From NCBI RefSeq assembly GCF_030811455.1, contig NZ_JAUSQU010000001.1, positions 2,480,001 to 2,544,000 of the forward strand: a DNA stretch of 64,000 nt, read 5' to 3'. This document shows positions 53,781 through 61,889 of this stretch, piece after piece. The first letter of the stretch is position 1. Each line of letters starts with the position of its first letter. The notes under the pieces were generated by a model. The model was not told where the DNA came from, ran no database searches, and was given only the letters and a program-made list of their open reading frames with translations. A program made the position numbers and the translations under genes. The stretch is from Streptosporangium lutulentum. Its GTDB lineage: Bacteria > Actinomycetota > Actinomycetes > Streptosporangiales > Streptosporangiaceae.

Positions 53781-53823
53781 CGCCGGAGGGCTCGCCGACA
53801 TGATGTCGGCGAGCCCTCCGGCG
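53781..53823 (-). terminator. Strong terminator of the XRE-cupin gene at 53841
   Basis: A perfect 20-bp stem (53781-53800 and 53804-53823) with a 3-base loop, followed on the minus strand by TTTTT. It lies 17 bases past the gene's stop and keeps that transcript from reading into the amidohydrolase operon. Confidence 0.9.
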
Positions 53824-53840
53824 GGTGGGACGATGAACGA

Positions 53841-54527
53841 TCAGCGCATGTGGTCCGGCCAGTGGCTGAAATCTCCGGCGGCCCCGCCGGGGTCATGCGG
53901 CGGGACGGATTCGCCGGCGGGGGAGGCGTGAGCCTCGGCGGGGCGGGTCAGCACGACCCAGACCGCGCGCATCTCCTCCTCCCCGCGGTTCTCCAGAAGA
54001 TGCGGTTTCCCGCAGTCGAACGTGACGCTGTCGCCGACGCCCAGTGAGACCTCCTCGAACCCGACTCGGCAGGTCAGCTCACCCTGGGTCACGAACATGC
54101 TCTCCACCCCCGGGTGCCGGTGGTAGCGCCCGAACTCGCTCGAGCTGGCGCCCGGCGGGTAGATGACGAGCATGAGCTCCAGGCCGGCCGCGGAATTCCT
54201 GCCCAGCCGCTCCCAGATGACACCGGTCTCCATCTCGATCCGGCGTCGGTCGCCCGCCCGGGCCACGTTGAGGAAGGAGGGGGTCACCTCGGAAGACCTC
54301 TCGGCCGGCGGCGGCGCGGCGGGGGACTCCTGATCGGAGAAGAGCTCGTCCATCGTCATGTCCAGCGCCTCGACGACGGCGTACAGCGTCCGTACGGACG
54401 AGCGTGACTTGCCGTTCTCCAGCAGCGAGAGCATGCTGGCCGACACGCCCACCTTCTCGGCGAGCACGCGAAGGCTCATTCCCCTGGCACGCCGAGCGGC
54501 CCTGATCCGGCTGCCCGCGTTCTCCAT
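53841..54527 (-). CDS. XRE-cupin transcriptional regulator (2 of 3)
   Basis: A 228-residue regulator: helix-turn-helix LRVLAEKVGVSASMLSLLENG near residue 20 and cupin about 125-205 (GRYHRHPGVESMFVTQGELTC, VSLGVGDSVTFDCGKPHLLEN). The start at 54527 is not certain, as no strong ribosome site is seen and the frame stays open upstream. It is followed by a strong terminator, so it is monocistronic. A GTTGATTCAAC palindrome about 110 bp upstream could be its own operator. Confidence 0.88.
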   Translation of the reverse strand: MENAGSRIRAARRARGMSLRVLAEKVGVSASMLSLLENGKSRSSVRTLYAVVEALDMTMDELFSDQESPAAPPPAERSSEVTPSFLNVARAGDRRRIEMETGVIWERLGRNSAAGLELMLVIYPPGASSSEFGRYHRHPGVESMFVTQGELTCRVGFEEVSLGVGDSVTFDCGKPHLLENRGEEEMRAVWVVLTRPAEAHASPAGESVPPHDPGGAAGDFSHWPDHMR

Positions 54528-54840
54528 CTCAGGCAAGGCCGTGCCCCCGGTATGGAGACGCGTGTGACCCGGCGTTCCACGCCGTTCTGTACGGCCTGGC
54601 TCCAGCAGCGGGCACTCGACCTCCACTGTCACTGTTGATTCAACAACGGTTACTTTAACGAGACTCAAACTTGCTGTCAACGAGTGCGGTGCCGACGTCA
54701 ACACCTGTGAACAGGGGGCCGACAGGGAGCGCCGAAGGCGTACCGGTCGCATCCACGGCACGTGGAACCGTCGCGGGTGAACACCGCGGTGGCGGAGCAC
54801 TGTCGTCGACGACGAGATCGCCTGACGGCCCGGAGGACGC
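54528..54840. other. 313-bp gap between two XRE-cupin genes
   Basis: It contains the promoter of the 53841 regulator, with an AT-rich patch and the palindrome at 54634-54644; no gene is seen. Confidence 0.6.
54634..54644. promoter_or_regulatory. GTTGATTCAAC palindrome upstream of an XRE-cupin gene
   Basis: An 11-bp perfect palindrome in an AT-rich patch. TCAAC and GTTGA resemble the GTTCAAx half-sites near the other regulators. It may be an autoregulatory site. Confidence 0.4.
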
Positions 54841-55569
54841 TCAGCGGCGTCCGGGTTCTCTCATGGCCGCCAGGACGTCCACCGCCGTCCTCATCGACCG
54901 ATCTCCCGCCAGGGGCACGGCGTGTTCGGCCAGCAGGTCACTGGCGGCGGCGTTGTCGTGCCCGCCCACCACGACCCAGAGCCCTCGGGTCACGTTGCCG
55001 GTCTGGTTGATGTACAGGTGAGGACGCACCGAGTTGAAGCAGACCGAATCGCCGGTCCGCAGGGTGAACGTGTCGAAGTCCAGCTTGAGGGTCAGTTCGC
55101 CTTCGATGATGTAGCCGTACTCGACGCCGGAGTGACGCATCAGCCGGCCGTCGATGGAACTCGATCCGCCGGGGGCGTAGGTCGTCACGAGCGGGTCGGC
55201 GATGCCGAAACCGCCCACGGCCAGTCGCTCCCAGGTGACCCCGTTCTCCATCTCGATCATCGGGTTGTCCTCCCGCCGCTGGATCGCGCCGGACTCCGGA
55301 AGCGGGGCCCGCGACCGCTCGTCGGTGGGCTCGGCGGGCGCGGTGGGTGGTTCCGCGGACACCGCCAGTAACTCGTCGATGGACAGACCGAGGTGCGTGA
55401 CCAGGGAGTACAGCGTGCTCACCGAGGGTTGCGACTTTCCGGTTTCGACCTGGGAGAGCAGGCTGGGGGAGATCCCGGCCGCGGTGGCCACGGTGCGCAG
55501 CGTCCGCCCCTTCGCCAGGCGGGCGGTGCGAAGTCTGGTGCCGAGATCCCGTTTCACGTCACTCATCAT
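54841..55569 (-). CDS. XRE-cupin transcriptional regulator (3 of 3)
   Basis: A 242-residue regulator with helix-turn-helix LRTVATAAGISPSLLSQVETG at about 24-44 and cupin about 130-210 (LMRHSGVEYGYIIEGELTLKL, FTLRTGDSVCFNSVRPHLYIN). Compared with the other two it has a longer linker. It lies upstream of regulator 2 on the same strand but with 313 bp between, so separate promoters are likely. Tandem ATG codons make 55569 or 55566 possible. Confidence 0.88.
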   Translation of the reverse strand: MMSDVKRDLGTRLRTARLAKGRTLRTVATAAGISPSLLSQVETGKSQPSVSTLYSLVTHLGLSIDELLAVSAEPPTAPAEPTDERSRAPLPESGAIQRREDNPMIEMENGVTWERLAVGGFGIADPLVTTYAPGGSSSIDGRLMRHSGVEYGYIIEGELTLKLDFDTFTLRTGDSVCFNSVRPHLYINQTGNVTRGLWVVVGGHDNAAASDLLAEHAVPLAGDRSMRTAVDVLAAMREPGRR

Positions 55570-55694
55570 TGAACACCGGTCCCCCCTCGCATCACCATTA
55601 CTGCACAGTTTATACGACCATGCACCATCGCAAGCCGATGATCATCGTGCGTCGAGCATGCGCAGGGGCGAACGGCACCGATCCTCCTGTGCGG

Positions 55695-55736
55695 GGTGAG
55701 CAGGTCCCGCCCGCTGAACTGCGGGACCTGCTCACC
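55695..55736 (-). terminator. 16-bp-armed hairpin after the 2-oxoacid dehydrogenase operon
   Basis: GGTGAGCAGGTCCCGC (55695-55710) and its exact complement (55721-55736) surround a 10-base loop. It is about 100 bp past the last gene of that operon and upstream of XRE regulator 3, so it probably separates the two transcripts. Confidence 0.65.
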
Positions 55737-55834
55737 GCCGTCACCGTGGGGCGGTTCCTCGATCTCCACGCCCCACCTTGACAAACCACCGGCTGAAAGG
55801 GGTTTTGTTCAATAGGACTGAACGAGGAGTGCGG

Positions 55835-56719
55835 TCACGGCTGGGGCGTACCGGAGCGGAGGTATCGCGCGACGGCCGACTCGTCCTCGTCGCCGAACCC
55901 GGCCGCCATCGCCGCGCCGAGAACCTCGCGGTTGACGCGGGCCTGCGGGAGGTCCGCCCCGACCTTGTCCGCCAGTTCCAGGGCCAGGCGCAGGTCCTTG
56001 GCCGCGAGTTCGAGCCTGAATGCCACGGGCACCTCGCCGGGCCGCTCGAACGCCTCCCGGCGATACTGCACGAACGGCGCGGAGACGGCGCTGTTCACGA
56101 ACACCGAGTACGCCGTGGCCCGTTCGATGCCCGCGCGCTCGGCGAGCACGAGAGCCTCGGACACGGCCTGGTTGAGGCTGTGCACGATCGTGTTGACCAC
56201 GAGCTTCATCGCGCTTCCCCTGCCGCTTTCCCCCAGGTGGAGCACGGGGTCGCCCAGCGATGACAGGACCTCCCGCCCCCGCCGCACGGCGTCGGCGTCG
56301 CCGGCGGCCATGATGGTCAGGGACCTGCCGGCGGCCGCGGCGACGCTGCCCGAGACCGGGGCGTCGACGAAGTCCACTCCCCGGTCGCCGAGCAGGGAGT
56401 GAAGGCGGCCGATCGTGTCCGGCGACATCGTGCCCATGTCCACCGCGAGCATCCCCTCGGACATGGCGTCCAGCGCCCCGCCTTCGCCGGTGTAGGCGTC
56501 CAGCACCGCACGGTCGTCGGCGAGCATGGTGATCACGACGTCTGCCCCGGACACGGCGTCGTACGGTGTCGCCGCGGCGCGGGCCCGGTGCCGGGCGGCG
56601 AAGTCCCGCGCCTTGGCCGGGCTACGGTTCCACACCGTCAGCTCGTAACCGTCCGCGGCCAGGTTGGTGGCCATGGGCAGGCCCATCCGCCCCAGGCCGA
56701 GAAAAGCGATCTTGGTCAT
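55835..56719 (-). CDS. 3-hydroxyisobutyrate-dehydrogenase-like NAD(P)-dependent oxidoreductase
   Basis: A 294-residue beta-hydroxyacid dehydrogenase. The cofactor loop is IAFLGLGRMGLPMATNLA, the substrate motif FVDAPVSGSVAAAAGRSLTIM, and the catalytic Lys is in GSAMKLVVNTIV. Such enzymes oxidise 3-hydroxyacids or reduce tartronate/succinate semialdehydes. It follows the E2 gene by 53 bases on the same strand, so it is probably the third gene of the 2-oxoacid dehydrogenase operon and supplies or removes an intermediate of that step. Confidence 0.9.
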   Translation of the reverse strand: MTKIAFLGLGRMGLPMATNLAADGYELTVWNRSPAKARDFAARHRARAAATPYDAVSGADVVITMLADDRAVLDAYTGEGGALDAMSEGMLAVDMGTMSPDTIGRLHSLLGDRGVDFVDAPVSGSVAAAAGRSLTIMAAGDADAVRRGREVLSSLGDPVLHLGESGRGSAMKLVVNTIVHSLNQAVSEALVLAERAGIERATAYSVFVNSAVSAPFVQYRREAFERPGEVPVAFRLELAAKDLRLALELADKVGADLPQARVNREVLGAAMAAGFGDEDESAVARYLRSGTPQP

Positions 56720-56772
56720 CTGCTCTCTTCTCTGTGCGCTCCTTGTGAACTTGCCCGCGGCGGATGCGCCGC

Positions 56773-58098
56773 CTAGGCGAGCAGCCGCAGCGGTTCCTCG
56801 ATGCTCGTCACCAACGCGGCCATCCAGCGTGCCGCCAGGGCTCCGTCGATGGCCCGATGGTCCACCGAGAGCACGAGTGACATCACGGTCCCGACCTCGA
56901 TCGCACCGTCGGCGACGACCGGTACGGCCTTCCCCGCGCCGACGGCCAGGATCGCGGACTGCGGGGGATTGATGATCGCGGAAAACTCGTCCACGCCGAA
57001 CATCCCGAGATTCGTGACGCTGATGGAGCCGCCTTCGAGGTCGCTCTGCAGTAGCTTGCCCTCGTTCGCCTGCCGCACGTACGCGCCGACCTGCCGCGCG
57101 ACCGCGCTCGGGGCCGCGTTCTGCACGCCGCGCAGAACCGGTGTCACGAGTCCGCGCTCCGACGCGATGGCGACCCCGATGTCGACCGACTCGAACCTGC
57201 GCATGCCCTCCTCGGTCCAGATCACGTTGGCGTCGGGCACCTCGACATGGGCGATCGCGACCGCGCGGAGAACGAGATCGTTGACGGAGATCCGGTGCGG
57301 CGAGACATCGTTCAGCTGGGACCGCAGCGCGAGCAGGGCGTCGATCCGTGCGTTGCGGCGCAGGTAGAAGTGCGGGATCGTCTGCTTGCTCTCGGTCAGC
57401 CGACCGGCGACCGCGCGCCGGAGACGCGAGTGCGGGATCTCCTCGAAATCCGATCCCGGTGCCGCGGCGGCTCGCGATGTGCGTGGGGGCCGCGCGGATT
57501 CCCCCTTGGCCACCGCGGGCTCGGGGGCGGGGCCGGACGCGGTCGCCTCTCGGGACATCGCCACGGCCCGCTCCACGTCACGGCGGAGAATCCGGCCGTT
57601 CGGCCCGGTGCCCTGTACATCCTCGGCGCGCAGCCCGGCGTCCCTGAGAATCCTGCGGGCGATGGGCGTGATGAACAGCCGCCCACCTTTCTGGGCCACA
57701 GGCGGTGCGACGGGAGCCGCCGACGGTACGGGGGCTACCGGTGGTGCGGGAGCCGCCGACTGCACGGGGGGCACCTCACGCCGTACCGCCGGTGGCTCCT
57801 CCCGGGGCGAACCGATCCCGAGCTCCGCCAGGAGCCGGTCGAGATCGCTGTCCTTCTCGCTCTCGTCCCCGATGAGGGCCATCGGCGAGCCGACCTCGAC
57901 GCGCGTCCCGCCTTCCACGAGGCGGCGGAGCAGGACCGCGTCGGTCTCCGCCTCCATCTCGACGACGGCCTTGTCGGTCTCGATGACGACGATGGGCTGG
58001 CCGGTGGTGAAGGACGCGTTCTCAGCGACCAGCCAATCGGACAGGACCGCCTCCGTGGCGCCGGCTGCGACCTCGGGCATTCGCAGGAGGGTTGCCAT
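56773..58098 (-). CDS. 2-oxoacid dehydrogenase E2 (dihydrolipoyl acyltransferase)
   Basis: A 441-residue E2 subunit. One lipoyl domain (1-75) has the lipoylated Lys in IETDKAVVEMEAE; a Pro/Ala linker follows; the peripheral-subunit-binding domain (about 140-180; ITPIARRILRDAGLRAEDVQG, then GTGPNGRILRRDV); and the acyltransferase domain (about 210-441) ends with the catalytic SVDHRAIDGALAARWM. It passes the acyl group from E1 to CoA. No E3 (dihydrolipoamide dehydrogenase) gene is in the window, so it should share a housekeeping E3. Confidence 0.95.
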   Translation of the reverse strand: MATLLRMPEVAAGATEAVLSDWLVAENASFTTGQPIVVIETDKAVVEMEAETDAVLLRRLVEGGTRVEVGSPMALIGDESEKDSDLDRLLAELGIGSPREEPPAVRREVPPVQSAAPAPPVAPVPSAAPVAPPVAQKGGRLFITPIARRILRDAGLRAEDVQGTGPNGRILRRDVERAVAMSREATASGPAPEPAVAKGESARPPRTSRAAAAPGSDFEEIPHSRLRRAVAGRLTESKQTIPHFYLRRNARIDALLALRSQLNDVSPHRISVNDLVLRAVAIAHVEVPDANVIWTEEGMRRFESVDIGVAIASERGLVTPVLRGVQNAAPSAVARQVGAYVRQANEGKLLQSDLEGGSISVTNLGMFGVDEFSAIINPPQSAILAVGAGKAVPVVADGAIEVGTVMSLVLSVDHRAIDGALAARWMAALVTSIEEPLRLLA

Positions 58099-58124
58099 GA
58101 TCTTCTCCTTCGGCTCTCGCGCGA

Positions 58125-60305
58125 TCAGGACTGGGCCCGGGTACGTAGCGCGGTGACGACTTCCTCGGTTCGGGCGATGGCGGCTCGTTCGAGGACCTTG
58201 CTGATGCTCGGTGACGCGACGGCGCCCGTGACGCGCTCGATCGGGCCGTCGAGCCAGTCGAACAGCCGGCGTTGGATCTCATCGGCCAGCCAGCCGCCGT
58301 AGGACGTGCCGACGGCGCCCTGCTCCACGATCAGTACGCGGTTCGTCTTCTTGACGCTCGCCTCGATCGTGTCCCAGTCGAGGCTGGCGCGGTCGAGCCA
58401 GCGCAGGTCGATGAGGTCGGCGCCCAGCTCGGGCACCTGATCCAGCGCCTCCAGGCAGTGGCCCACCATCGAGAGGTAGGAGATGATCGTGAGGTCGTCT
58501 CCCTGCCTCCTGAGCGCGGCCTTGCCGACCGGTATCCGGTAGTCGAGGTCCGTGAGCGGACCGGTTCCCGTGGCGGCGTACAGGTCGACGTGTTCCAGCA
58601 CCACGACGGGGTCGTCGCAGGCCAGCGCCGTGTTCATCAGGCCCACGTAGTCGAACGGGTTGGACGGGGCGATCACGCGAAGGCCCGGCGCGGTGGTGAG
58701 GACGCCCGCCGGATCCATCGAATGTTGCGAGCCGTACCCCGTGCCGGCGGACAGCTTGCTGCGCAGCACGAGGGGCACGGAGCTCTCACCGCCGAACATG
58801 TGCCGTGCCTTGGCGATCTGGTTGAAGATCTGGTCGGCGGCGACCCACATGAAGTCGGCGTACATGAACTCGACCACCGGCCGGAACCGCCCGTCGAGCG
58901 CCATCCCGCCGGCCATGCCGGCGAAGGCGTTCTCGCTGATGGGGGTGCCGAGAACCCGCTCGGGGAACTTCTCGAGCGGCTGGCGGGTGGCGCCGTTCGT
59001 GCCACCCTTGAGGCCGTCGACGTCTTCGCCGAGCACGACGATCGAGGGGTCCTCTTCCATACGCCGGGCCATGACGTCGCTGACGACGTCGATGAAGCGC
59101 CGCTCGGCGAGTTCGCCGCCGAAGGTCGACTCCTCCTCGTAGCGGCTGCCGCGCAGTTCGCTCAGGTCCCCGCGGATCCCGACGTCGACGAAGCCCGGGT
59201 CGGGCCACTTGCCGGCCCGGACCCGGCGCTGACCGGGTTTTCCGCCGGGCAGCGGTTCGAAGAGGTCGTCCCCGATCGACCGCAGGCAGTCCGAGATCTC
59301 CCGCTGCTTCGCCTCGAACTCCGCCTCGGTGACGACGCGCTGCCGGATCGCGTGCCGCTTGAGGAGCTCCAGCGGGTCACGCTCACGCCAGGCCTTCTCC
59401 TCGTCCTTGGTGCGGTAGCCGAACGCGCTGCCCGGATACGCGCCGTTCTGGTGGAAGTAGCGGTAGACCTCCGCCTCGACGATGACCGGGCCCTTGCCGG
59501 ACCGCAGGTGCTCCAGCGCCTCGTTCATCGCGAGATGCACGGCGAGGGGATCCATGCCGTCGACGCGCCAGCTCGGGATGTTGAAGCCGAGGCCGCGGGC
59601 GGACAGGCGCGGCTCGCCGGTGGCCTTCTCCACGGGGGTGGAGACGGCGTACAGGTTGTTCTCGATGAAGAAGCACACGGGGAGCTTCCACGCCGACGCG
59701 AGGTTGAACGACTCCAGGACGGATCCGATGTTCACCGCACCGTCGCCGAAGTAGGTGACGGTCACTCCGTCCGTGCCCGAGTTCCGCTGGTTGAACGCGA
59801 AGCCGAGCGCCTGAGGCACTCCGCCGCCGACGATGGCGTTCGTGCCCATGGCACCGGCCTCGCGCCACTGCAGGTGCATCGAGCCACCGCGGCCGCGGCA
59901 GAACCCGTCCGCGAGACCGCAGATCTCGGCCAGCGTCCGGTACAGGACGGTGCGCACGTCCTCGCTCAGCTCGGGCAGCCCGCCGGCCGCGGGCGGCATC
60001 ACATGGCCGAACGCCTTCGCCAGAAACTGGTGGTGCCCGCGATGGGAGCCGTTGACGAAGTCGGTGCTCCGCAGGCCCGCGATCGAGCCGACGGCGCCGC
60101 CCTCCTGGCCGATGCTCGAATGCGCGGGCCCGTGCACGAGCCCTTCGGTGGCCAGTTGGAGGACGTACTCCTCGAACACCCGGATCCACAGCGTCTGGAC
60201 GAGCATCGTGCGCAGGAGATCGGGGTCCGTGGCGTCCCAGTCGGCACGGCTCGGCGTCAGCTCCACCCAGGGGGAGTGGGCGGCCAGCTTCCTACGCGTC
60301 GACAT
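58125..60305 (-). CDS. 2-oxoacid dehydrogenase E1, alpha and beta subunits fused
   Basis: A 726-residue thiamine-diphosphate enzyme. The alpha half (about 30-345) holds the cofactor motif GDGAVNIGSVLESFNLA ending in IENN; the beta half (about 405-726) has VVLGEDVDGLKGGTNG, ISENAFAGMAGGMAL and FMYADFMWVAADQIFNQ. In most bacteria these are two genes. The mix of features suits the acetoin/branched-chain group more than pyruvate dehydrogenase of the AceE type. GGGAGG in front of ATG 60305. A DNA palindrome upstream (60327) points to control by the GntR protein. Confidence 0.93.
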   Translation of the reverse strand: MSTRRKLAAHSPWVELTPSRADWDATDPDLLRTMLVQTLWIRVFEEYVLQLATEGLVHGPAHSSIGQEGGAVGSIAGLRSTDFVNGSHRGHHQFLAKAFGHVMPPAAGGLPELSEDVRTVLYRTLAEICGLADGFCRGRGGSMHLQWREAGAMGTNAIVGGGVPQALGFAFNQRNSGTDGVTVTYFGDGAVNIGSVLESFNLASAWKLPVCFFIENNLYAVSTPVEKATGEPRLSARGLGFNIPSWRVDGMDPLAVHLAMNEALEHLRSGKGPVIVEAEVYRYFHQNGAYPGSAFGYRTKDEEKAWRERDPLELLKRHAIRQRVVTEAEFEAKQREISDCLRSIGDDLFEPLPGGKPGQRRVRAGKWPDPGFVDVGIRGDLSELRGSRYEEESTFGGELAERRFIDVVSDVMARRMEEDPSIVVLGEDVDGLKGGTNGATRQPLEKFPERVLGTPISENAFAGMAGGMALDGRFRPVVEFMYADFMWVAADQIFNQIAKARHMFGGESSVPLVLRSKLSAGTGYGSQHSMDPAGVLTTAPGLRVIAPSNPFDYVGLMNTALACDDPVVVLEHVDLYAATGTGPLTDLDYRIPVGKAALRRQGDDLTIISYLSMVGHCLEALDQVPELGADLIDLRWLDRASLDWDTIEASVKKTNRVLIVEQGAVGTSYGGWLADEIQRRLFDWLDGPIERVTGAVASPSISKVLERAAIARTEEVVTALRTRAQS

Positions 60306-60326
60306 GTTCTTCCTCCCAGCCGAAAC

Positions 60327-60336
60327 ATGGATCCAT
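60327..60336. promoter_or_regulatory. ATGGATCCAT palindrome, proximal copy
   Basis: A perfect 10-bp palindrome 21 bp upstream of the E1 start. An identical copy is at 60413-60422, 86 bp away. GntR-type FCD regulators bind short palindromes of this kind, and such a gene is next door (60973). Confidence 0.65.
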
Positions 60337-60412
60337 TTATGCGGGATTCCATGGAGTTCGGGGATCGTTTGTCCTGCTTTGACGGTTGTGCATGCAGAAC
60401 CGTAGACTACGA

Positions 60413-60422
60413 ATGGATCCAT
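60413..60422. promoter_or_regulatory. ATGGATCCAT palindrome, distal copy
   Basis: Identical to 60327-60336 and 15 bp before the VOC gene start. The pair could let a GntR dimer of dimers close both divergent promoters. Confidence 0.65.
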
Positions 60423-60437
60423 TACAAGGTGGGGGAG

Positions 60438-60965
60438 ATGAAGTCCACGACCGGCCCGATACCGGGAATCACTCGCGTCGACCACTTCGGGGTCACCGTT
60501 CCCGACCTCGACGAGGCGCGCGCGTTCTTCGTCGACGTCCTCGGCTGCGAGTACATGTACACGCTCGGCCCCTTCCAGCACGACGACCGCTGGATGAGCG
60601 AGCACCTCAACGTCGCCGACAGCACGGTGATGCGGCGGCTCGACTTCTACCGCCTCGCCGGGCAGGCGATCTTCGAGGTGTTCGAGTACGAAGCCGCCGA
60701 GCGCAGCCTGACGCCGCCGCGCAACAGCGACGTGGGCGGCCATCATGTCGCGCTGTACGTCGAGGATCTGGACGCCGCCGTCGATCATCTGCGCGGCCTG
60801 GGCTTGACGGTCTTCGGTGAGCCGACCGCGAGCAGGGGACCGAGCGAGGGCCAGCGGTGGATCTACTTCCTCGCACCGTGGGGAATGCAGTTTGAGCTAG
60901 TGTCCTATCCGGGTGGGAAGGCATTCGACAACGCGCGCCGCGGGCAGGCCCCCACGAGGGGATGA
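60438..60965 (+). CDS. VOC-family protein (glyoxalase/dioxygenase-like)
   Basis: A 175-residue protein with two VOC half-modules: ITRVDHFGVTVPDLDEARAF and GGHHVALYVEDLDAAVDHL carry the first-strand histidines, and the C-terminal Glu is in GMQFELVSYPGG. A metal site of the VOC type is likely. The start at 60438 follows AAGGTGGGGGAG. Divergent from the E1-E2 operon and followed 7 bases later by the GntR regulator, it is part of the same regulated unit. Confidence 0.88.
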   Translation: MKSTTGPIPGITRVDHFGVTVPDLDEARAFFVDVLGCEYMYTLGPFQHDDRWMSEHLNVADSTVMRRLDFYRLAGQAIFEVFEYEAAERSLTPPRNSDVGGHHVALYVEDLDAAVDHLRGLGLTVFGEPTASRGPSEGQRWIYFLAPWGMQFELVSYPGGKAFDNARRGQAPTRG

Positions 60966-60972
60966 TCGGTGT

Positions 60973-61641
60973 ATGTCCGAGGTTGACGAGGGATCGGGTA
61001 GCACGGTCGCCAGTCACCGCATCGCGGAGACCGTCCGCGAGCGCATCCTGTCGGGCCGGCTCAAACCCGGGACCCGCATCCTGCAGGACGAGCTCGCCGA
61101 AGAGCTGAACGCGAGCCGCCTGCCGGTCCGTGAGGCCCTGCGCATTCTGCAGTCACGTGGTCTGGTGACGCTGAGGTCCAACCGCGGTGCCTGGGTCACG
61201 TCCCTGGACCAGCGCGACTGCGAGCTGAACTACAAGATCCGCGAGCGGCTCGAACCGCTGCTCCTGGCCGAGAGCATGCGCGCGCTCACGGCGGACGACA
61301 TCGAGGAGCTGTCCGGCATCCAAGATCGCATCGAGGCCACGGAGGACGTCGAGGAGTTCCTCCGCCTCGACCGCCAGTTGCACTGGGCGAGCTACCGGCG
61401 GCACGACGCCCAGGAGCTGGCGGCGATCATCGCCCGCCTGTGGGACACGACGCAGCACTACAGGCGGGCGTACACCAAGCTCGCCGGCCGAGACCAGCGC
61501 TGGATCATCAACTCCGAGCACCGGCTTCTGATCGCGGCCATCGGCCACAAGGACACCGAGATGGCGCAGCGCATCCTCGCCATGCACATCAGCCGCACCC
61601 AGCGCGAACTCAGCCTGCATCCGGACATCTTCGCCTCATGA
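60973..61641 (+). CDS. GntR-family transcriptional regulator, FCD type
   Basis: A 222-residue regulator. The N-terminal winged helix (residues 10-75; HRIAETVRERILSGRLKPGT, QDELAEELNASRLPVREALR) is GntR; the C-terminal helical FCD domain (about 90-215) holds candidate metal-binding residues in FLRLDRQLHWAS and NSEHRLLIAAIGH. It is the second gene of the VOC-GntR operon and probably represses the divergent 2-oxoacid dehydrogenase operon through the two ATGGATCCAT sites, with an acidic pathway intermediate as ligand. Confidence 0.92.
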   Translation: MSEVDEGSGSTVASHRIAETVRERILSGRLKPGTRILQDELAEELNASRLPVREALRILQSRGLVTLRSNRGAWVTSLDQRDCELNYKIRERLEPLLLAESMRALTADDIEELSGIQDRIEATEDVEEFLRLDRQLHWASYRRHDAQELAAIIARLWDTTQHYRRAYTKLAGRDQRWIINSEHRLLIAAIGHKDTEMAQRILAMHISRTQRELSLHPDIFAS

Positions 61642-61749
61642 GCGACGATCGGCGCCGGCCGTGGATGAACGCCTGAGACCCGCCCCCGGAAACGCGTCGG
61701 CCGACCCACACTGGCCGGTTGAGCGCACCTGACGTTTCTGTGCGACTCG

Positions 61750-61778
61750 GGCGGGCTCGATCTTGCGCCGAGCCCGCC
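61750..61778. terminator. Hairpin between convergent GntR and GH62 genes
   Basis: GGCGGGCTCG and CGAGCCCGCC surround 9 bases. It sits 109 bp past the GntR stop and 112 bp past the GH62 stop and could serve either transcript. Confidence 0.55.
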
Positions 61779-61889
61779 GCTTCGGCTCCAACCCGGTCAT
61801 GCTCGCGTGTCGTGATCGGGCTCACCCGATGGGGTGAACGCCTTTGCGGCGCGTGCCAGGAGCGTTTGGGCCGGATCGGTGTCGTGTCG

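Noticed and set aside
58272..60965. 897-codon plus-strand frame opposite the fused E1 gene
   Set aside because: Only its last 176 codons are the VOC gene; the rest is an antisense shadow of E1.
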